Made by a program: the position numbers and the translations under genes
The notes under the pieces: model-generated
The model's input: the letters and a program-made list of their open reading frames with translations, nothing else
What the model was told of the DNA's origin: nothing
Database searches by the model: none
Shown: positions 8,263 to 17,353 of the stretch, piece after piece
How the letters are laid out: every line of letters starts with the position of its first letter
Position numbering within the stretch: position 1 is the stretch's first letter
NCBI RefSeq assembly: GCF_001957125.1
Contig: NZ_MPHJ01000020.1
Coordinates: forward strand, 1 to 64,000
Source: Shewanella sp. UCD-KL12
GTDB lineage: Bacteria; Pseudomonadota; Gammaproteobacteria; Enterobacterales; Shewanellaceae
Reading direction: 5' to 3'
Length of the DNA: 64,000 bases

Positions 8263-9459
8263 ATGGAAGGCGAAATAATAAGACCTGGCTTTGTTAGTGA
8301 ATTCAGCTGTATAGGCTCAGACTGTGAAGACAGTTGCTGTTATGACTGGGGGATCCATATCGATAAACAGAGTTATAAACACACCTGTGAACATCCAGAG
8401 CTTAAAGATAAAGCCAGGCAAGCACTCAAAAAGACGAAGAAAAGTGAGTCTAACTGGGCCACAGTAAAGCTCGATGCTAATGGTGGCTGCCCGTTCTTAG
8501 ACGAAAAGAAGTTATGCCAAATACAAGCGACTGCAGGTGAAAAGCTATTGAGTAATACCTGTAAGACATACCCAAGACTCAATACAATCAGAGGTGGTGA
8601 TAGGTATGAAAGTCTGTCTCTCTCCTGTCCTGAGGCTGTTAGAAGTGTACTATTTAAAGATAATGCATTTAACTTTGAGCGTATCCAAAGCGGGTCAAAG
8701 CAAAAGGCCAGTCCTGCACCAGCGTGGGCAACAAAAGGCCATGATTACTCAATCCAACTCTTACTCAATAATAAGCTAACTTGGGAGGAGTCACTGCTCT
8801 CTATCGGCATATTAACCAATACAGTAGAGTCGAGCCGGATCAGTAACTCAGGAACTGAGAATATTGACGCCATGTTTAATCAGCTTACCCAACTGATAAA
8901 CAATGGCACTCTACAAAAGCAGTATGATGACTTTATCAATAACAACATACATCAAATGCATGCTTTTGAATCAATACACCTATGGCTAAATACAAACAGG
9001 ACAGCAAGGGGTCAGGCTCGATTTGAGCTCATCAATGAGGCGATTAGATCTCTAGCTGCGAATAAAAAGATCTCCATGGACAATATTAACCATGCTTGGT
9101 GCAACATAGCTAAACCTGCACTAGCCAAGTACCCAGATCTATTCGACCGATATCAACTCTATTATATGTACAACATGAACTTCCCTATGGTTGAAAAGCT
9201 CTCACCCAGTCAAGCCTACCGTTTAATGCTGGTAGATAGCTTTATGATCCGCTGCTATCTTGCTGCCATGGCCTCATATAAAGGAGAGCTATCAGAAAGT
9301 GATATTGTGCTCTGTTTTCAGGTTTACCATACCAACCGACAACATAAGCTGAATTTTAGTACCTATGTGGTCGATATTTTAGAAAAGTCAGGCTTTAGCG
9401 ATGTCGCCTCAGCCATTAGCTTACTGCACAGTGAACACACGGCACCAACCGCTCACTAA
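8263..9459 (+). CDS. FliB-family lysine N-methylase
   Basis: The 398-residue product matches the FliB family, whose founding member methylates flagellin lysines in Salmonella and is reported to use a [4Fe-4S] cluster. The Cys-rich N-terminal third fits: C16, C21, C25, C26, C42, C76, C85, C100 and C122, with the conserved blocks SCCYDWG (24-30), GGCPFLD (74-80) and CKTYPR (100-105). The rest is helical and poorly conserved. Length is near that of Salmonella FliB (about 400). No flagellar gene is nearby, so flagellin may be the substrate but another protein is possible. ATG 8263 has only a weak ribosome binding site. Confidence 0.8.
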   Translation: MEGEIIRPGFVSEFSCIGSDCEDSCCYDWGIHIDKQSYKHTCEHPELKDKARQALKKTKKSESNWATVKLDANGGCPFLDEKKLCQIQATAGEKLLSNTCKTYPRLNTIRGGDRYESLSLSCPEAVRSVLFKDNAFNFERIQSGSKQKASPAPAWATKGHDYSIQLLLNNKLTWEESLLSIGILTNTVESSRISNSGTENIDAMFNQLTQLINNGTLQKQYDDFINNNIHQMHAFESIHLWLNTNRTARGQARFELINEAIRSLAANKKISMDNINHAWCNIAKPALAKYPDLFDRYQLYYMYNMNFPMVEKLSPSQAYRLMLVDSFMIRCYLAAMASYKGELSESDIVLCFQVYHTNRQHKLNFSTYVVDILEKSGFSDVASAISLLHSEHTAPTAH

Positions 9460-9723
9460 TACCAATCAATATAAGAAAGTGATCTACTCAGAGTGCTTTT
9501 TAGCAACTAATTCAAGGCGAATAGCTGATGGAATGGTTATTCCCTTGTAAAGATGTTCAACGAATAAGTAGGCGGCCAAAAACACTCCTAAAAGGCGAGT
9601 TATAGCGCTTCATATGCTGTGTTAACGAGCTTAAACATAGAATAACTATGCTCTTCACTCGTTGCCTTGCCTCTGAAACGCTAAACTCTCGCTGAGCGAT
9701 CACATCTTTATACTGATTGGTAT
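9459..9723. mobile_element. MITE-like element with about 37-bp terminal inverted repeats
   Basis: The ends are imperfect inverted repeats: left ATACCAATCAATATAAGAAA and the reverse complement of the right end ATACCAATCAGTATAAAGAT, with the similarity running on through GTGATC and CTCAG for about 37 bp. The 265-bp element has no convincing gene of its own; a 64-codon frame on the minus strand is probably chance. It touches the FliB stop codon, whose last base is its first base. It looks like a non-autonomous transposon of the kind scattered through Shewanella genomes. Confidence 0.7.
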
Positions 9724-9752
9724 AATCAGTTGAGTGAACCTCTATAGACAAT

Positions 9753-9779
9753 AAAAAACCGCCCTAAAGGCGGTTTTTT
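9753..9779 (-). terminator. Intrinsic terminator after glmS (works on both strands)
   Basis: AAAAAACCGCC pairs with GGCGGTTTTTT around a 5-nt loop, giving T-runs in both directions. It lies 21 bp past the glmS stop. Confidence 0.9.
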
Positions 9780-9800
9780 ATTAATGATTAACGCGACAAT

Positions 9801-11630
9801 TTACTCAACGGTCACAGACTTAGCTAAGTTACGAGGCTGATCCACATCGGTACCTTTGATAAGGGCCACATGATAAGAAAGCAATTGCATTGGGATGGTA
9901 TATATCAATGCCGCCATAAATTCATCACAATGTGGAATAGGGATCACTTTCATCGTGTCATCAGATTCGAACTCTGCATCTTGATCAGCAAACACGTACA
10001 TCAAGCCACCACGGGCACGTACCTCTTCGACATTCGATTTAAGCTTCTCAAGCAATTCGTTATTGGGTGCAACCACAATCACAGGCATATCGGCATCAAT
10101 AAGTGCCAATGGACCGTGCTTTAGCTCACCAGAGGCATAAGCTTCTGCATGGATATAAGAGATCTCTTTAAGCTTTAACGCACCTTCCATTGCGATTGGA
10201 TATTGATCGCCACGGCCCAAGAAAAGTGCATGGTGTTTGTCAGCAAAATCTTCAGCAAGCTCGGCAATCGCATCATCTAAACTGAGTGCTTGCTCTACTT
10301 TAGCTGGCATAGACTGTAAGCTTTGAGTGATCTTTGCTTGTAGCTCTGCACTCATACCGTTATGGCGACCAATAACAGCCGTTAACATAAGCAGTCCCGC
10401 TAACTGAACGGTGAATGCTTTAGTCGAAGCCACACCTATCTCTGCACCGGCTTTCATCATGTAAGCCATATCAGACTCACGCACCAAAGATGAACCTGGA
10501 GCGTTACAGATAGTCATAGTTGCCTTGTAACCCATCTCTTTAGCTAAGCGCAGCGCTGCTAAGGTGTCAGCAGTTTCACCAGATTGAGAGATGGTCACTA
10601 ATAAGCTGTTAGGGAACATATGTGATTTGCGGTAACGAAACTCAGAGGCTATCTCAACATTACATGAAACCCCAGCCCAATCTTCTAGCCAGTAGCGTGC
10701 AGCCATACCAGCATGGTAGCTGGTACCACAGGCGATGATCTGTACATGCTTAATATCTTTAAGAAACTCTGCCGCATTGTCACCAAAGGCTGAATCTAAT
10801 ACCTGAGAAGAGGCTATTCTCCCTTCGAGAGTATGGGCGATAGCACGAGGCTGCTCATAGATCTCTTTAAGCATATAGTGACGATATTCACCTTTATCAC
10901 CCGCATCATGAGTCACTTCAGACTCTTTTATCTCACGTTCTATAGCATTACCGTCAACATCATAGATGCTCACACTACGGCGCATAACTTCAGCAACGTC
11001 TCCCTCTTCAAGAAAGGCAAAAGAGCGAGTAACAGGCAGCAGGGCTAACTGATCTGAAGCAACAAAGTTTTCACCTAGACCGTAGCCAATCACTAACGGG
11101 CTACCAGAGCGTGCCACTATCATGCGCTCACTATCACGGCGATCGATAACAACTGTACCGTAGGCACCTTCAAGCTGCTTTACGGTCGCTTGAACTGCCG
11201 CCAATAAAGTCTCGTGAGACTTAAGCTCATGATGTACTAAATGACAGATAACCTCAGTATCAGTGTCAGAGGCAAAGCTATAACCTAAGCCCTTTAGCCT
11301 TTCACGCAGTTTATTATGGTTCTCGATAATTCCGTTATGAACGACGGCAATATCACCTTCTGACTGATGAGGGTGAGCATTACGCTCACTTGGCTCACCA
11401 TGAGTCGCCCAACGAGTATGGGCAATGCCAGTACCACCAGCTAATGGCAATGAATCTAGCGCAGAAGACAGCTCCTGCACCTTACCAACGCGGCGTGTAC
11501 TGCTTAACTCAGCATCTTTAATGACTGCTACACCAGCCGAATCATAGCCGCGATATTCTAAACGGCGTAAGCCTTCAACCAATATCTCTGCTACATCTCT
11601 TTGCGCTACTGCGCCTACAATTCCGCACAT
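9801..11630 (-). CDS. glmS: Glutamine--fructose-6-phosphate aminotransferase (GlmS)
   Basis: GlmS makes glucosamine-6-phosphate from fructose-6-phosphate and glutamine, the first step to UDP-GlcNAc for peptidoglycan and lipopolysaccharide. The 609-residue product starts MCGIVGAV, with Cys2 as the glutaminase nucleophile, and has the class II amidotransferase domain (1 to about 220). Two SIS sugar-isomerase domains follow (about 285-425 and 455-600), with the CGTSYHAG and SQSGETADT phosphate-binding segments. The C-terminus ends DQPRNLAKSVTVE as in E. coli. glmR lies just upstream on the same strand, and glmU is two genes further, so the three form an amino-sugar locus. Confidence 0.96.
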   Translation of the reverse strand: MCGIVGAVAQRDVAEILVEGLRRLEYRGYDSAGVAVIKDAELSSTRRVGKVQELSSALDSLPLAGGTGIAHTRWATHGEPSERNAHPHQSEGDIAVVHNGIIENHNKLRERLKGLGYSFASDTDTEVICHLVHHELKSHETLLAAVQATVKQLEGAYGTVVIDRRDSERMIVARSGSPLVIGYGLGENFVASDQLALLPVTRSFAFLEEGDVAEVMRRSVSIYDVDGNAIEREIKESEVTHDAGDKGEYRHYMLKEIYEQPRAIAHTLEGRIASSQVLDSAFGDNAAEFLKDIKHVQIIACGTSYHAGMAARYWLEDWAGVSCNVEIASEFRYRKSHMFPNSLLVTISQSGETADTLAALRLAKEMGYKATMTICNAPGSSLVRESDMAYMMKAGAEIGVASTKAFTVQLAGLLMLTAVIGRHNGMSAELQAKITQSLQSMPAKVEQALSLDDAIAELAEDFADKHHALFLGRGDQYPIAMEGALKLKEISYIHAEAYASGELKHGPLALIDADMPVIVVAPNNELLEKLKSNVEEVRARGGLMYVFADQDAEFESDDTMKVIPIPHCDEFMAALIYTIPMQLLSYHVALIKGTDVDQPRNLAKSVTVE

Positions 11631-11688
11631 ACTAAGTACCTAAATTTTTATATAAATTGAAAAGTTAATAATCTGAATTTGAATAAAA

Positions 11689-12459
11689 TCAGTTTGAAAA
11701 AGGTGCAACAATCACACGCACACCTTGTTCAGAAATCTTGTCAGCCGCCTCATCGGGAAGCTTGTCGTCGGTGACGATGACACTAATATCTTGCCAAGGC
11801 AGCTCTAGGTTCGGGATACGTCTGCCAATCTTGTCAGACTCAAGCATAACGATGACCTCACGAGAAACCTCTGCCATCACCTTGCTAAGTCCGGTCAATT
11901 CATTAAACGTTGTGGTGCCACGCTCAATATCGATACCATCTGCACCGATAAACAGTTGATCAAAGTTGTAGGAACGCAGCACTTGCTCAGCAACTTGGCC
12001 CTGAAAAGATTCAGAATGGGGATCCCAAGTACCACCTGTCATCAAAAGAGTGGGCTCTTGCTCAAGTTCATGAACAGCACTAGCTAGTTGGAGTGAGTTA
12101 GTCATCACCACCAAACCTCGTTTACAACTTAACTCTTGGACTAGGCCTGAAGTCGTACTGCCGCTATCTATGATGATGCGGTTATGATCTTTAATGAGTC
12201 TAGCTGCGGCTTTAGCAATATTAAGCTTGTTATTAGATATCGCTTCGGTGGCAACCTGAGTCATCTCTCTAGGCACAGATACAGCCCCGCCATAGCGACG
12301 TAACAATAAGCCTGTTTTTTCTAGTGCGGTGAGATCTTTACGTATAGTGACTTCGGAAGTTTCGAAACGTAAGGCTAACTCATCAACATTCACTTCACCC
12401 TCTTCATTAATCAACGAGATGATGGTGTGACGACGCTGCTGAGTATTACGTTTAGTCAT
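11689..12459 (-). CDS. glmR: DeoR-family transcriptional regulator (GlmR type)
   Basis: The 256-residue product has an N-terminal winged helix-turn-helix (about 4-58; EVNVDELALRFETSEVTIRK) and the DeoR sugar-phosphate-binding domain (about 80-235; IIDSGSTT, FIGADGID). Regulators of this type next to glmS and glmU are known as GlmR in Pseudomonas, so control of amino-sugar synthesis is the likely role. I chose ATG 12459; a TTG at 12504 would add 15 residues not typical of the family. It is 58 bp upstream of glmS on the same strand. Confidence 0.8.
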   Translation of the reverse strand: MTKRNTQQRRHTIISLINEEGEVNVDELALRFETSEVTIRKDLTALEKTGLLLRRYGGAVSVPREMTQVATEAISNNKLNIAKAAARLIKDHNRIIIDSGSTTSGLVQELSCKRGLVVMTNSLQLASAVHELEQEPTLLMTGGTWDPHSESFQGQVAEQVLRSYNFDQLFIGADGIDIERGTTTFNELTGLSKVMAEVSREVIVMLESDKIGRRIPNLELPWQDISVIVTDDKLPDEAADKISEQGVRVIVAPFSN

Positions 12460-12599
12460 AGAAGTTTCACTTAAGTTTCGATTCGAAAGCAGAATTATAT
12501 TCAAACGAAACTAATTTGCAAATTAATTACCCAGATTATAGACAATATAAGTGATTATATTTTCTTCATTATCAGCTTTTAAAAGGTTGGAATATGAAA

Positions 12600-12621
12600 A
12601 AGGCAGCCAATTGGCTGCCTT
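12600..12621 (-). terminator. Intrinsic terminator after the TonB-dependent receptor
   Basis: A perfect 22-bp palindrome (AAGGCAGCCAA/TTGGCTGCCTT) is followed on the minus strand by TTTTCATATTCC. It lies 27 bp past the receptor stop. Confidence 0.8.
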
Positions 12622-12648
12622 GAAAGATACACTCATTGAAACTTCAGA

Positions 12649-14790
12649 TTAGAACTTAGCTTCTAGCGCTAAGCCAAAATGACGACCCTCACCAACTGTC
12701 ACATCAGTTGTTGTACCACCTGCAAGGTAATCCTCATCGAATAGGTTCTTCACATTCAAGCGAACGCTAACATCACTGCCCATAACGTCCATAGTGTACG
12801 CAGCGCCCATATCGAAACGAACATAGCCATCTTTAGTTACTGTGTTATTCGTATTAGCAAAGCGCTCTCCAACATAGATAGCACCGAAGTTAAATGCCAA
12901 GTTGTCAGTCATCTCGTAACGAGTCCATACGTTTGCAGACCACTCAGGCGCATCAATTGGTGTCATACCATCTAAGCTATCACCTGTAGCATACTCAGCA
13001 TCAAGGAACATCATAGAGCCAGTCATAAACCACTTGTCACTGACCTGACCTTGAGCGCCCATCTCGAAACCTTTATGACGCTGCTCACCGCTTTGAGTGG
13101 TGATAGTTTGCTTTCCATCAGGTGTCGTAGCTTCTAACTGCTGAGTGACGGTTACGTTAGACACGGTAATATCAAATACAGCACCAGTTAGTAGTAAGCT
13201 GCCATCAAATAGCTCCCACTTAGTACCGATCTCATACTGCTCACCGTATTCAGGGTCAAGGTTAAGTCCGTTGTTTACATCTTCTTCGTCGTTCACGATT
13301 CCTTGCGGAGTGAAACTCTTAGAGTAGTTTACATAGATACTACCGTTAGCCGCTGGAGAATAGATAACGCCAAACTTAGGCGATACAGCGTAACTGTTGT
13401 TACCCGCGCCATCTTTTTTCTGCTCGTCATAACGTACACCTGCAAGCACCTGCCACTCATCATTAATGGTGATCAGATCTTGGATGTAGAAGCCGTAATG
13501 CTTGTACTCACTCTCATACTTAGTTTCATCACGGTTGTAATCAAGATCAGGTTTAGGCAAAGGCTGGCCTGGCATTACCACTTGTTTCTTTTCGCCTGAC
13601 TCTTTTAGCTGACCATAGTAGTAGTCCAGCATATTGGCACCTAGTAGGAACTGATGCTCTAAGCCACCTGTAGAGAAATTACCAACAAAATCAACGTAAC
13701 CTGTTTTATGCTGCCAATCATCGTAACGATCGAAAGGACTGACATAGTAACCATCGGTAAATGGATCTTCTGATCCACTCATAAGTGAAGGTGAAGAGTC
13801 TAAACGCTGGCGATTAAACTGCTGATCATTAACACCCGCTTTTACTTTCCAATCATCATTGATGAAGTAGGTGATATCAGCACCCATATTAGAGATTGTA
13901 TTATCGGTAAACGCCCATGGCTGATCCCAAATAATATCTTTACCACCAATTAACTCACCATCAGAGTCCAACCAGCCACCACGGTCAATACCAGTCTTGT
14001 CTTGAGTGTGATCGTATTTTAAAGACAGTAGTAGGTCATCAGTAATATCAAATTCAAGGTTTAGGTAACCCAACCAGCGATCACGCTCTTGGTTACTGCC
14101 GTCTTGGTATTCACGCCAGTATTTAGTGTCTTGCTTGACTAACACTGTGCGGTAACGAATAGTTTCAGCTTCATTAATTGCACCGCCAGCGTCTAGCTGG
14201 AAGCGAGTTGAGCCATGTTCATCTGTATCAAAACCAAGATCAAAGATAGTTTCTGTGGTTGGCTTCTTAGTCACCATATTGATCAAGCCACCAGGACCTG
14301 ACTGACCGTAAAGCATGCTTGAAGGACCTTTTAGGACTTCTACCTGCTGCAGGGTTTCAATTGGTTGTACGTAGTGAGACCACTGCTGTTGACCATTAAT
14401 CAGGTAACCGGAACCAGAAGAAAGCTCAAAGCCACGAATACTGAACACTTGACGGTTCCACTTCTCACTACCGCCTGTCACACTTGAATCATTGACCAAT
14501 ACTTCTGAAAGGTTTGTTGCCAGCTGCTCGTCAGTGACAAAGTCAGGAATAACAGCAACAGACTGCGGCGTATCCATCAAGTCAATGTCACCACGCATCG
14601 CACCTGAAGCACTACCAACCTTGTAATCATTGAAACTACGGCCGGTTACCGAAATACGCTCGATATTTGCAGTAGAAATGCCTTCAGAGCCTTCATCTTC
14701 GGCAACAGCAACTGCAGGAGCAAGAGTAAGTGCAGAGACAACGGCGACACAAATTGGTGACACTTTAAAAGAACGAGATAGTAATGACAT
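12649..14790 (-). CDS. TonB-dependent siderophore receptor
   Basis: This outer-membrane beta-barrel imports a ferric siderophore with TonB energy. The 713-residue product has a Sec signal peptide (1-30, ending AVAVA), a TonB box near ERISVTG (44-50), a plug domain (about 70-180; DTPQSVAVIPDF, VEVLKGPSSMLYGQSGPGG) and a 22-strand barrel ending in a terminal Phe. The plug motif puts it in the ferrichrome/hydroxamate-type (FhuA/FhuE) subfamily; the exact ligand cannot be read from sequence. I chose ATG 14790, which has GGGG about 7 bp upstream, over TTG 14802. A Fur-box-like site lies upstream. It separates glmR from glmU, which are neighbours in many relatives. Confidence 0.88.
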   Translation of the reverse strand: MSLLSRSFKVSPICVAVVSALTLAPAVAVAEDEGSEGISTANIERISVTGRSFNDYKVGSASGAMRGDIDLMDTPQSVAVIPDFVTDEQLATNLSEVLVNDSSVTGGSEKWNRQVFSIRGFELSSGSGYLINGQQQWSHYVQPIETLQQVEVLKGPSSMLYGQSGPGGLINMVTKKPTTETIFDLGFDTDEHGSTRFQLDAGGAINEAETIRYRTVLVKQDTKYWREYQDGSNQERDRWLGYLNLEFDITDDLLLSLKYDHTQDKTGIDRGGWLDSDGELIGGKDIIWDQPWAFTDNTISNMGADITYFINDDWKVKAGVNDQQFNRQRLDSSPSLMSGSEDPFTDGYYVSPFDRYDDWQHKTGYVDFVGNFSTGGLEHQFLLGANMLDYYYGQLKESGEKKQVVMPGQPLPKPDLDYNRDETKYESEYKHYGFYIQDLITINDEWQVLAGVRYDEQKKDGAGNNSYAVSPKFGVIYSPAANGSIYVNYSKSFTPQGIVNDEEDVNNGLNLDPEYGEQYEIGTKWELFDGSLLLTGAVFDITVSNVTVTQQLEATTPDGKQTITTQSGEQRHKGFEMGAQGQVSDKWFMTGSMMFLDAEYATGDSLDGMTPIDAPEWSANVWTRYEMTDNLAFNFGAIYVGERFANTNNTVTKDGYVRFDMGAAYTMDVMGSDVSVRLNVKNLFDEDYLAGGTTTDVTVGEGRHFGLALEAKF

Positions 14791-14836
14791 AGCCAACCCC
14801 AAATATGGATATCAAACGAAAGTTGGCCGTAATATA

Positions 14837-14855
14837 AATGAGAACAATTTTTATT
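14837..14855. promoter_or_regulatory. Fur-box-like site upstream of the siderophore receptor
   Basis: The 19-mer AATGAGAACAATTTTTATT matches the palindromic core AATGATAATnATTATCATT at 14 of 18 positions and lies 47 bp before the receptor start codon. Iron repression of a siderophore receptor is expected; the match is moderate. Confidence 0.5.
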
Positions 14856-14999
14856 TAAGTTTCTTTACGGAAATTTACAATTGCCTGTGAGCTAGTCCTA
14901 AATTACTAGATAATTCCGCTAAATTTAGTAAAAAGTTTCATTCTCACAACAAATTAATCAGGCTTGCTGACAAGCAGTTTTCATAATACAGATACAAAA

Positions 15000-15023
15000 A
15001 AAGCGACCTGTTAACGTCGCTTT
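15000..15023 (-). terminator. Intrinsic terminator after glmU
   Basis: AAGCGAC pairs with GTCGCTT around an 8-nt loop. On the minus strand it is followed by a run of seven T. It lies about 40 bp past the glmU stop. Confidence 0.8.
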
Positions 15024-15064
15024 CAAATCATTTACTTCAGTAAAGACTAAAGTTAATTCTGAAC

Positions 15065-16447
15065 TTATTTAGGTTTTTTAACCGGTCTTACCCAGCCACT
15101 TAGGTGACGCTGTTTAACTCGAGTAATGACAAGTTCATTTTCACCGACATCGCGAGTAATAGTAGAGCCTGCGCCTAAGGTCGCACCTTTACCAATCGTT
15201 ACCGGAGCGACAAGCTGGCTATCACTACCGACAAACACATTATCTTCTATTACGGTTAAGTGCTTATTCGCGCCGTCATAGTTACAGGTGATTGTGCCAG
15301 CGCCAATGTTTACACCAGCTCCAATCTGCGCATCACCAATATAAGCAAGATGTCCCGCCTTAGAGCCTTCGCCTAGTACCGCTTTCTTCATCTCTACAAA
15401 GTTACCAATATGAGCATCACGTTTAAGCTCAGCACCAGGACGAAGGCGAGCGAATGGCCCAGCACTGGCTTCTACACCGACTTTGGCATTTTCTATGATT
15501 GAGTAAGGCTTAATTTCAGCATTGTCACTAATTTCACAATCCATAAGGATAGCACCAGCACCAATAGTAACGTTATTACCTATAGTGACCTTCCCCTGCA
15601 TGATGACATTAACATCTATCATCACATCCATGCCTACAGTGACATCGCCACGAATATCAATACGAGCAGGATCACGTAAATTAGCCCCTTCAAGCATCAA
15701 CTTTTCGGCAGCACGAGCCTGATAAGCTCGCTCAAGTTGTGCTAATTGAACTCGGTTATTAGCACCTTCAACTTCAATAGCGGATTCAGGTTGAGCAGTA
15801 GTGATGGCGACTCCCTCTTTATGCGCCATAGCAACGATATCAGTTAGGTAATATTCACCTTGGGCATTATCAGATGAAAGCTGACTCAACCATTGTTTCA
15901 GCTGCTTGCCTGGCGCTGCCATGATGCCTGTATTGATCTCATTAATCGCAAGTTGCTCTGGGTTAGCATCCTTCTGCTCTATGATACCAACAACCTTGCC
16001 CTGAACTTGACCTTCACAAGGAGTACGCACGATACGGCCATAGCCTGTTGGGTTAGGCAGATTAACAGTAAGAATAGCTAAGCCATTATCTTCACGAGCA
16101 ACAAGCAGAGCTTCAAGTGTTGATACCTGAATGAGGGGCACATCCCCATAAAGGATAAGCACAGTATCATCATCGGCTATATTCGGATTAGCTTGCGCAA
16201 CCGCATGGCCGGTACCAAGCTGCTCAGCCTGCAGTACCCAGTTCAACTGCTGCTCGCCTAAGACACTTTGTAATTTTTCAGCTCCATAGCCATACACCAA
16301 CTGAATAGCATCACTGCCTACATTGTGCGCAGCGTCGATCACATGCTGCACCATGCTCTTGTGAGCAATTGGGTGTAAGACTTTAGGAAGATCTGAGCGC
16401 ATGCGGGTTCCCTTGCCTGCGGCTAAAATCACTACGTTTAGTGCCAT
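15065..16447 (-). CDS. glmU: Bifunctional N-acetylglucosamine-1-phosphate uridyltransferase / glucosamine-1-phosphate acetyltransferase (GlmU)
   Basis: GlmU acetylates glucosamine-1-phosphate and joins it to UTP, giving UDP-GlcNAc. The 460-residue product has the nucleotidyltransferase signature LAAGKGTRMRSDLPKVLH (8-25) and YGDVPLI in the N-terminal domain (1 to about 228). A left-handed beta-helix of hexapeptide repeats follows (about 250-440; IGAGVNIGAGTITCNYDG) and carries the acetyltransferase site. Length is within 5 residues of E. coli GlmU. It lies between a DsrE-family gene and the siderophore receptor. Confidence 0.96.
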   Translation of the reverse strand: MALNVVILAAGKGTRMRSDLPKVLHPIAHKSMVQHVIDAAHNVGSDAIQLVYGYGAEKLQSVLGEQQLNWVLQAEQLGTGHAVAQANPNIADDDTVLILYGDVPLIQVSTLEALLVAREDNGLAILTVNLPNPTGYGRIVRTPCEGQVQGKVVGIIEQKDANPEQLAINEINTGIMAAPGKQLKQWLSQLSSDNAQGEYYLTDIVAMAHKEGVAITTAQPESAIEVEGANNRVQLAQLERAYQARAAEKLMLEGANLRDPARIDIRGDVTVGMDVMIDVNVIMQGKVTIGNNVTIGAGAILMDCEISDNAEIKPYSIIENAKVGVEASAGPFARLRPGAELKRDAHIGNFVEMKKAVLGEGSKAGHLAYIGDAQIGAGVNIGAGTITCNYDGANKHLTVIEDNVFVGSDSQLVAPVTIGKGATLGAGSTITRDVGENELVITRVKQRHLSGWVRPVKKPK

Positions 16448-16948
16448 GGAGTTATCCTTGAGCTAATGCTTATTAAAATAAGAAAGAAGAGGTCTATTTT
16501 TGTGCGCTGATTTTAACGGAAAAGTAGGGGAAAAGCGAAGAGGATAGAAGACAAAGGCGATGCTTACGCTGCAAGCAGATGGTGCAGAGATGACGGCTTC
16601 GCCTATTCGACACTTACAAGTAAGCTGGTGGATGCCAACGAGTAGGCTAAAGGATAGTAAAACTAAGACGACGCTTACAAGTAAGCTAATAGACGCCAAC
16701 GAGTTGGCTAAATGCTGGATTCCGGCCTGCGCCGGAAAGACGAGAAAGAAAAGTATGACAAGCTCTCCCATAGCCTTGCTATTCTGTTACTTTTAGAGAG
16801 CACAGCGAACGCCTTTGTAGCGAAGCATCTTAAAGGGAAAAGCCCGTTCTTTTACTTACAGAGGATGCAGCGAATGTCCTTATAGCGAAGCGTCTTACAG
16901 GGCAAAGCCCATCCTTACAGCTTACACAGTAAGCATCCTTTTTTAACC
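16448..16948. repeat. Repeat-rich intergenic DNA between glmU and the DsrE-family gene
   Basis: No gene is supported here. The stretch is built from short repeated modules. CTTACAAGTAAG occurs at 16613-16624 and 16674-16685, each followed by a similar tail (gcCAACGAGTaGGCTAAA and gcCAACGAGTTGGCTAAA). A short dyad, GGATTCCGGC...GCCGGAA, lies near 16713-16737. Two copies of an AGCGAAyG...TAGCGAAGCrTCTTA...AAAGCCC module lie at about 16803-16853 and 16870-16915. A 102-codon minus-strand frame reads FPAQAGIQ across the dyad, which is a known artefact of such repeats. Confidence 0.65.
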
Positions 16949-17305
16949 TTAAAAAGTAATCGCTTTATCTGCAGTTAATACCCATTGAGCGAGAGCATCC
17001 ATCGTCGATACCTCACAGCCCTCAATAACGGCAAGCTCTTGTAAGCCACGAGCATTCACGCAGGTACCGCAATACTTCACCTCACTACCTTGCGCTAAAA
17101 TAATTTCGAGCATCTGCTGAATATTGTAACCCTCAGCAGGAGTTTGCTTAGGCAGCACAGCAGTCACTGCATCAGAGAGCAAAAACATGTTCACCTTAGC
17201 TGGTGGATTCTCCAACTCATTAAGCTGTATAGCTAAACGCAGAGCATTAAACAGCCGCTCAGAACCATATGGTGCATCGTTAACGATAATTAGAATTTGC
17301 TGCAT
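16949..17305 (-). CDS. DsrE/DsrF-like family protein
   Basis: The 118-residue product resembles the DsrE/DsrF/YchN fold of small sulfur-transfer-related proteins: MQQILIIVNDAPYGSERLFNALRLAIQL at the start, the VNMFLLSDAV strand (about 38-47), and the conserved CGTCVNARG segment with two Cys (about 79-87), which would be the sulfur-carrying site. Substrate and pathway are unknown. I chose ATG 17305; the reading frame is open further upstream but that extension is not family-like. It sits alone between glmU and the ATP synthase operon, flanked by repeats on both sides. Confidence 0.75.
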   Translation of the reverse strand: MQQILIIVNDAPYGSERLFNALRLAIQLNELENPPAKVNMFLLSDAVTAVLPKQTPAEGYNIQQMLEIILAQGSEVKYCGTCVNARGLQELAVIEGCEVSTMDALAQWVLTADKAITF

Positions 17306-17353
17306 AGAAGCGGGGCTTGAGTCATAAACGAGTGCATAGATAGTAACACCCAC

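Noticed and set aside
9557..9751. 64-codon minus-strand frame inside the MITE-like element
   Set aside because: It runs across one terminal inverted repeat and has no ribosome binding site or recognisable domain.
16463..16771. 102-codon minus-strand frame with hydrophobic stretches
   Set aside because: It is built from intergenic repeats; the FPAQAGIQ text is the usual false translation of a G+C-rich dyad.
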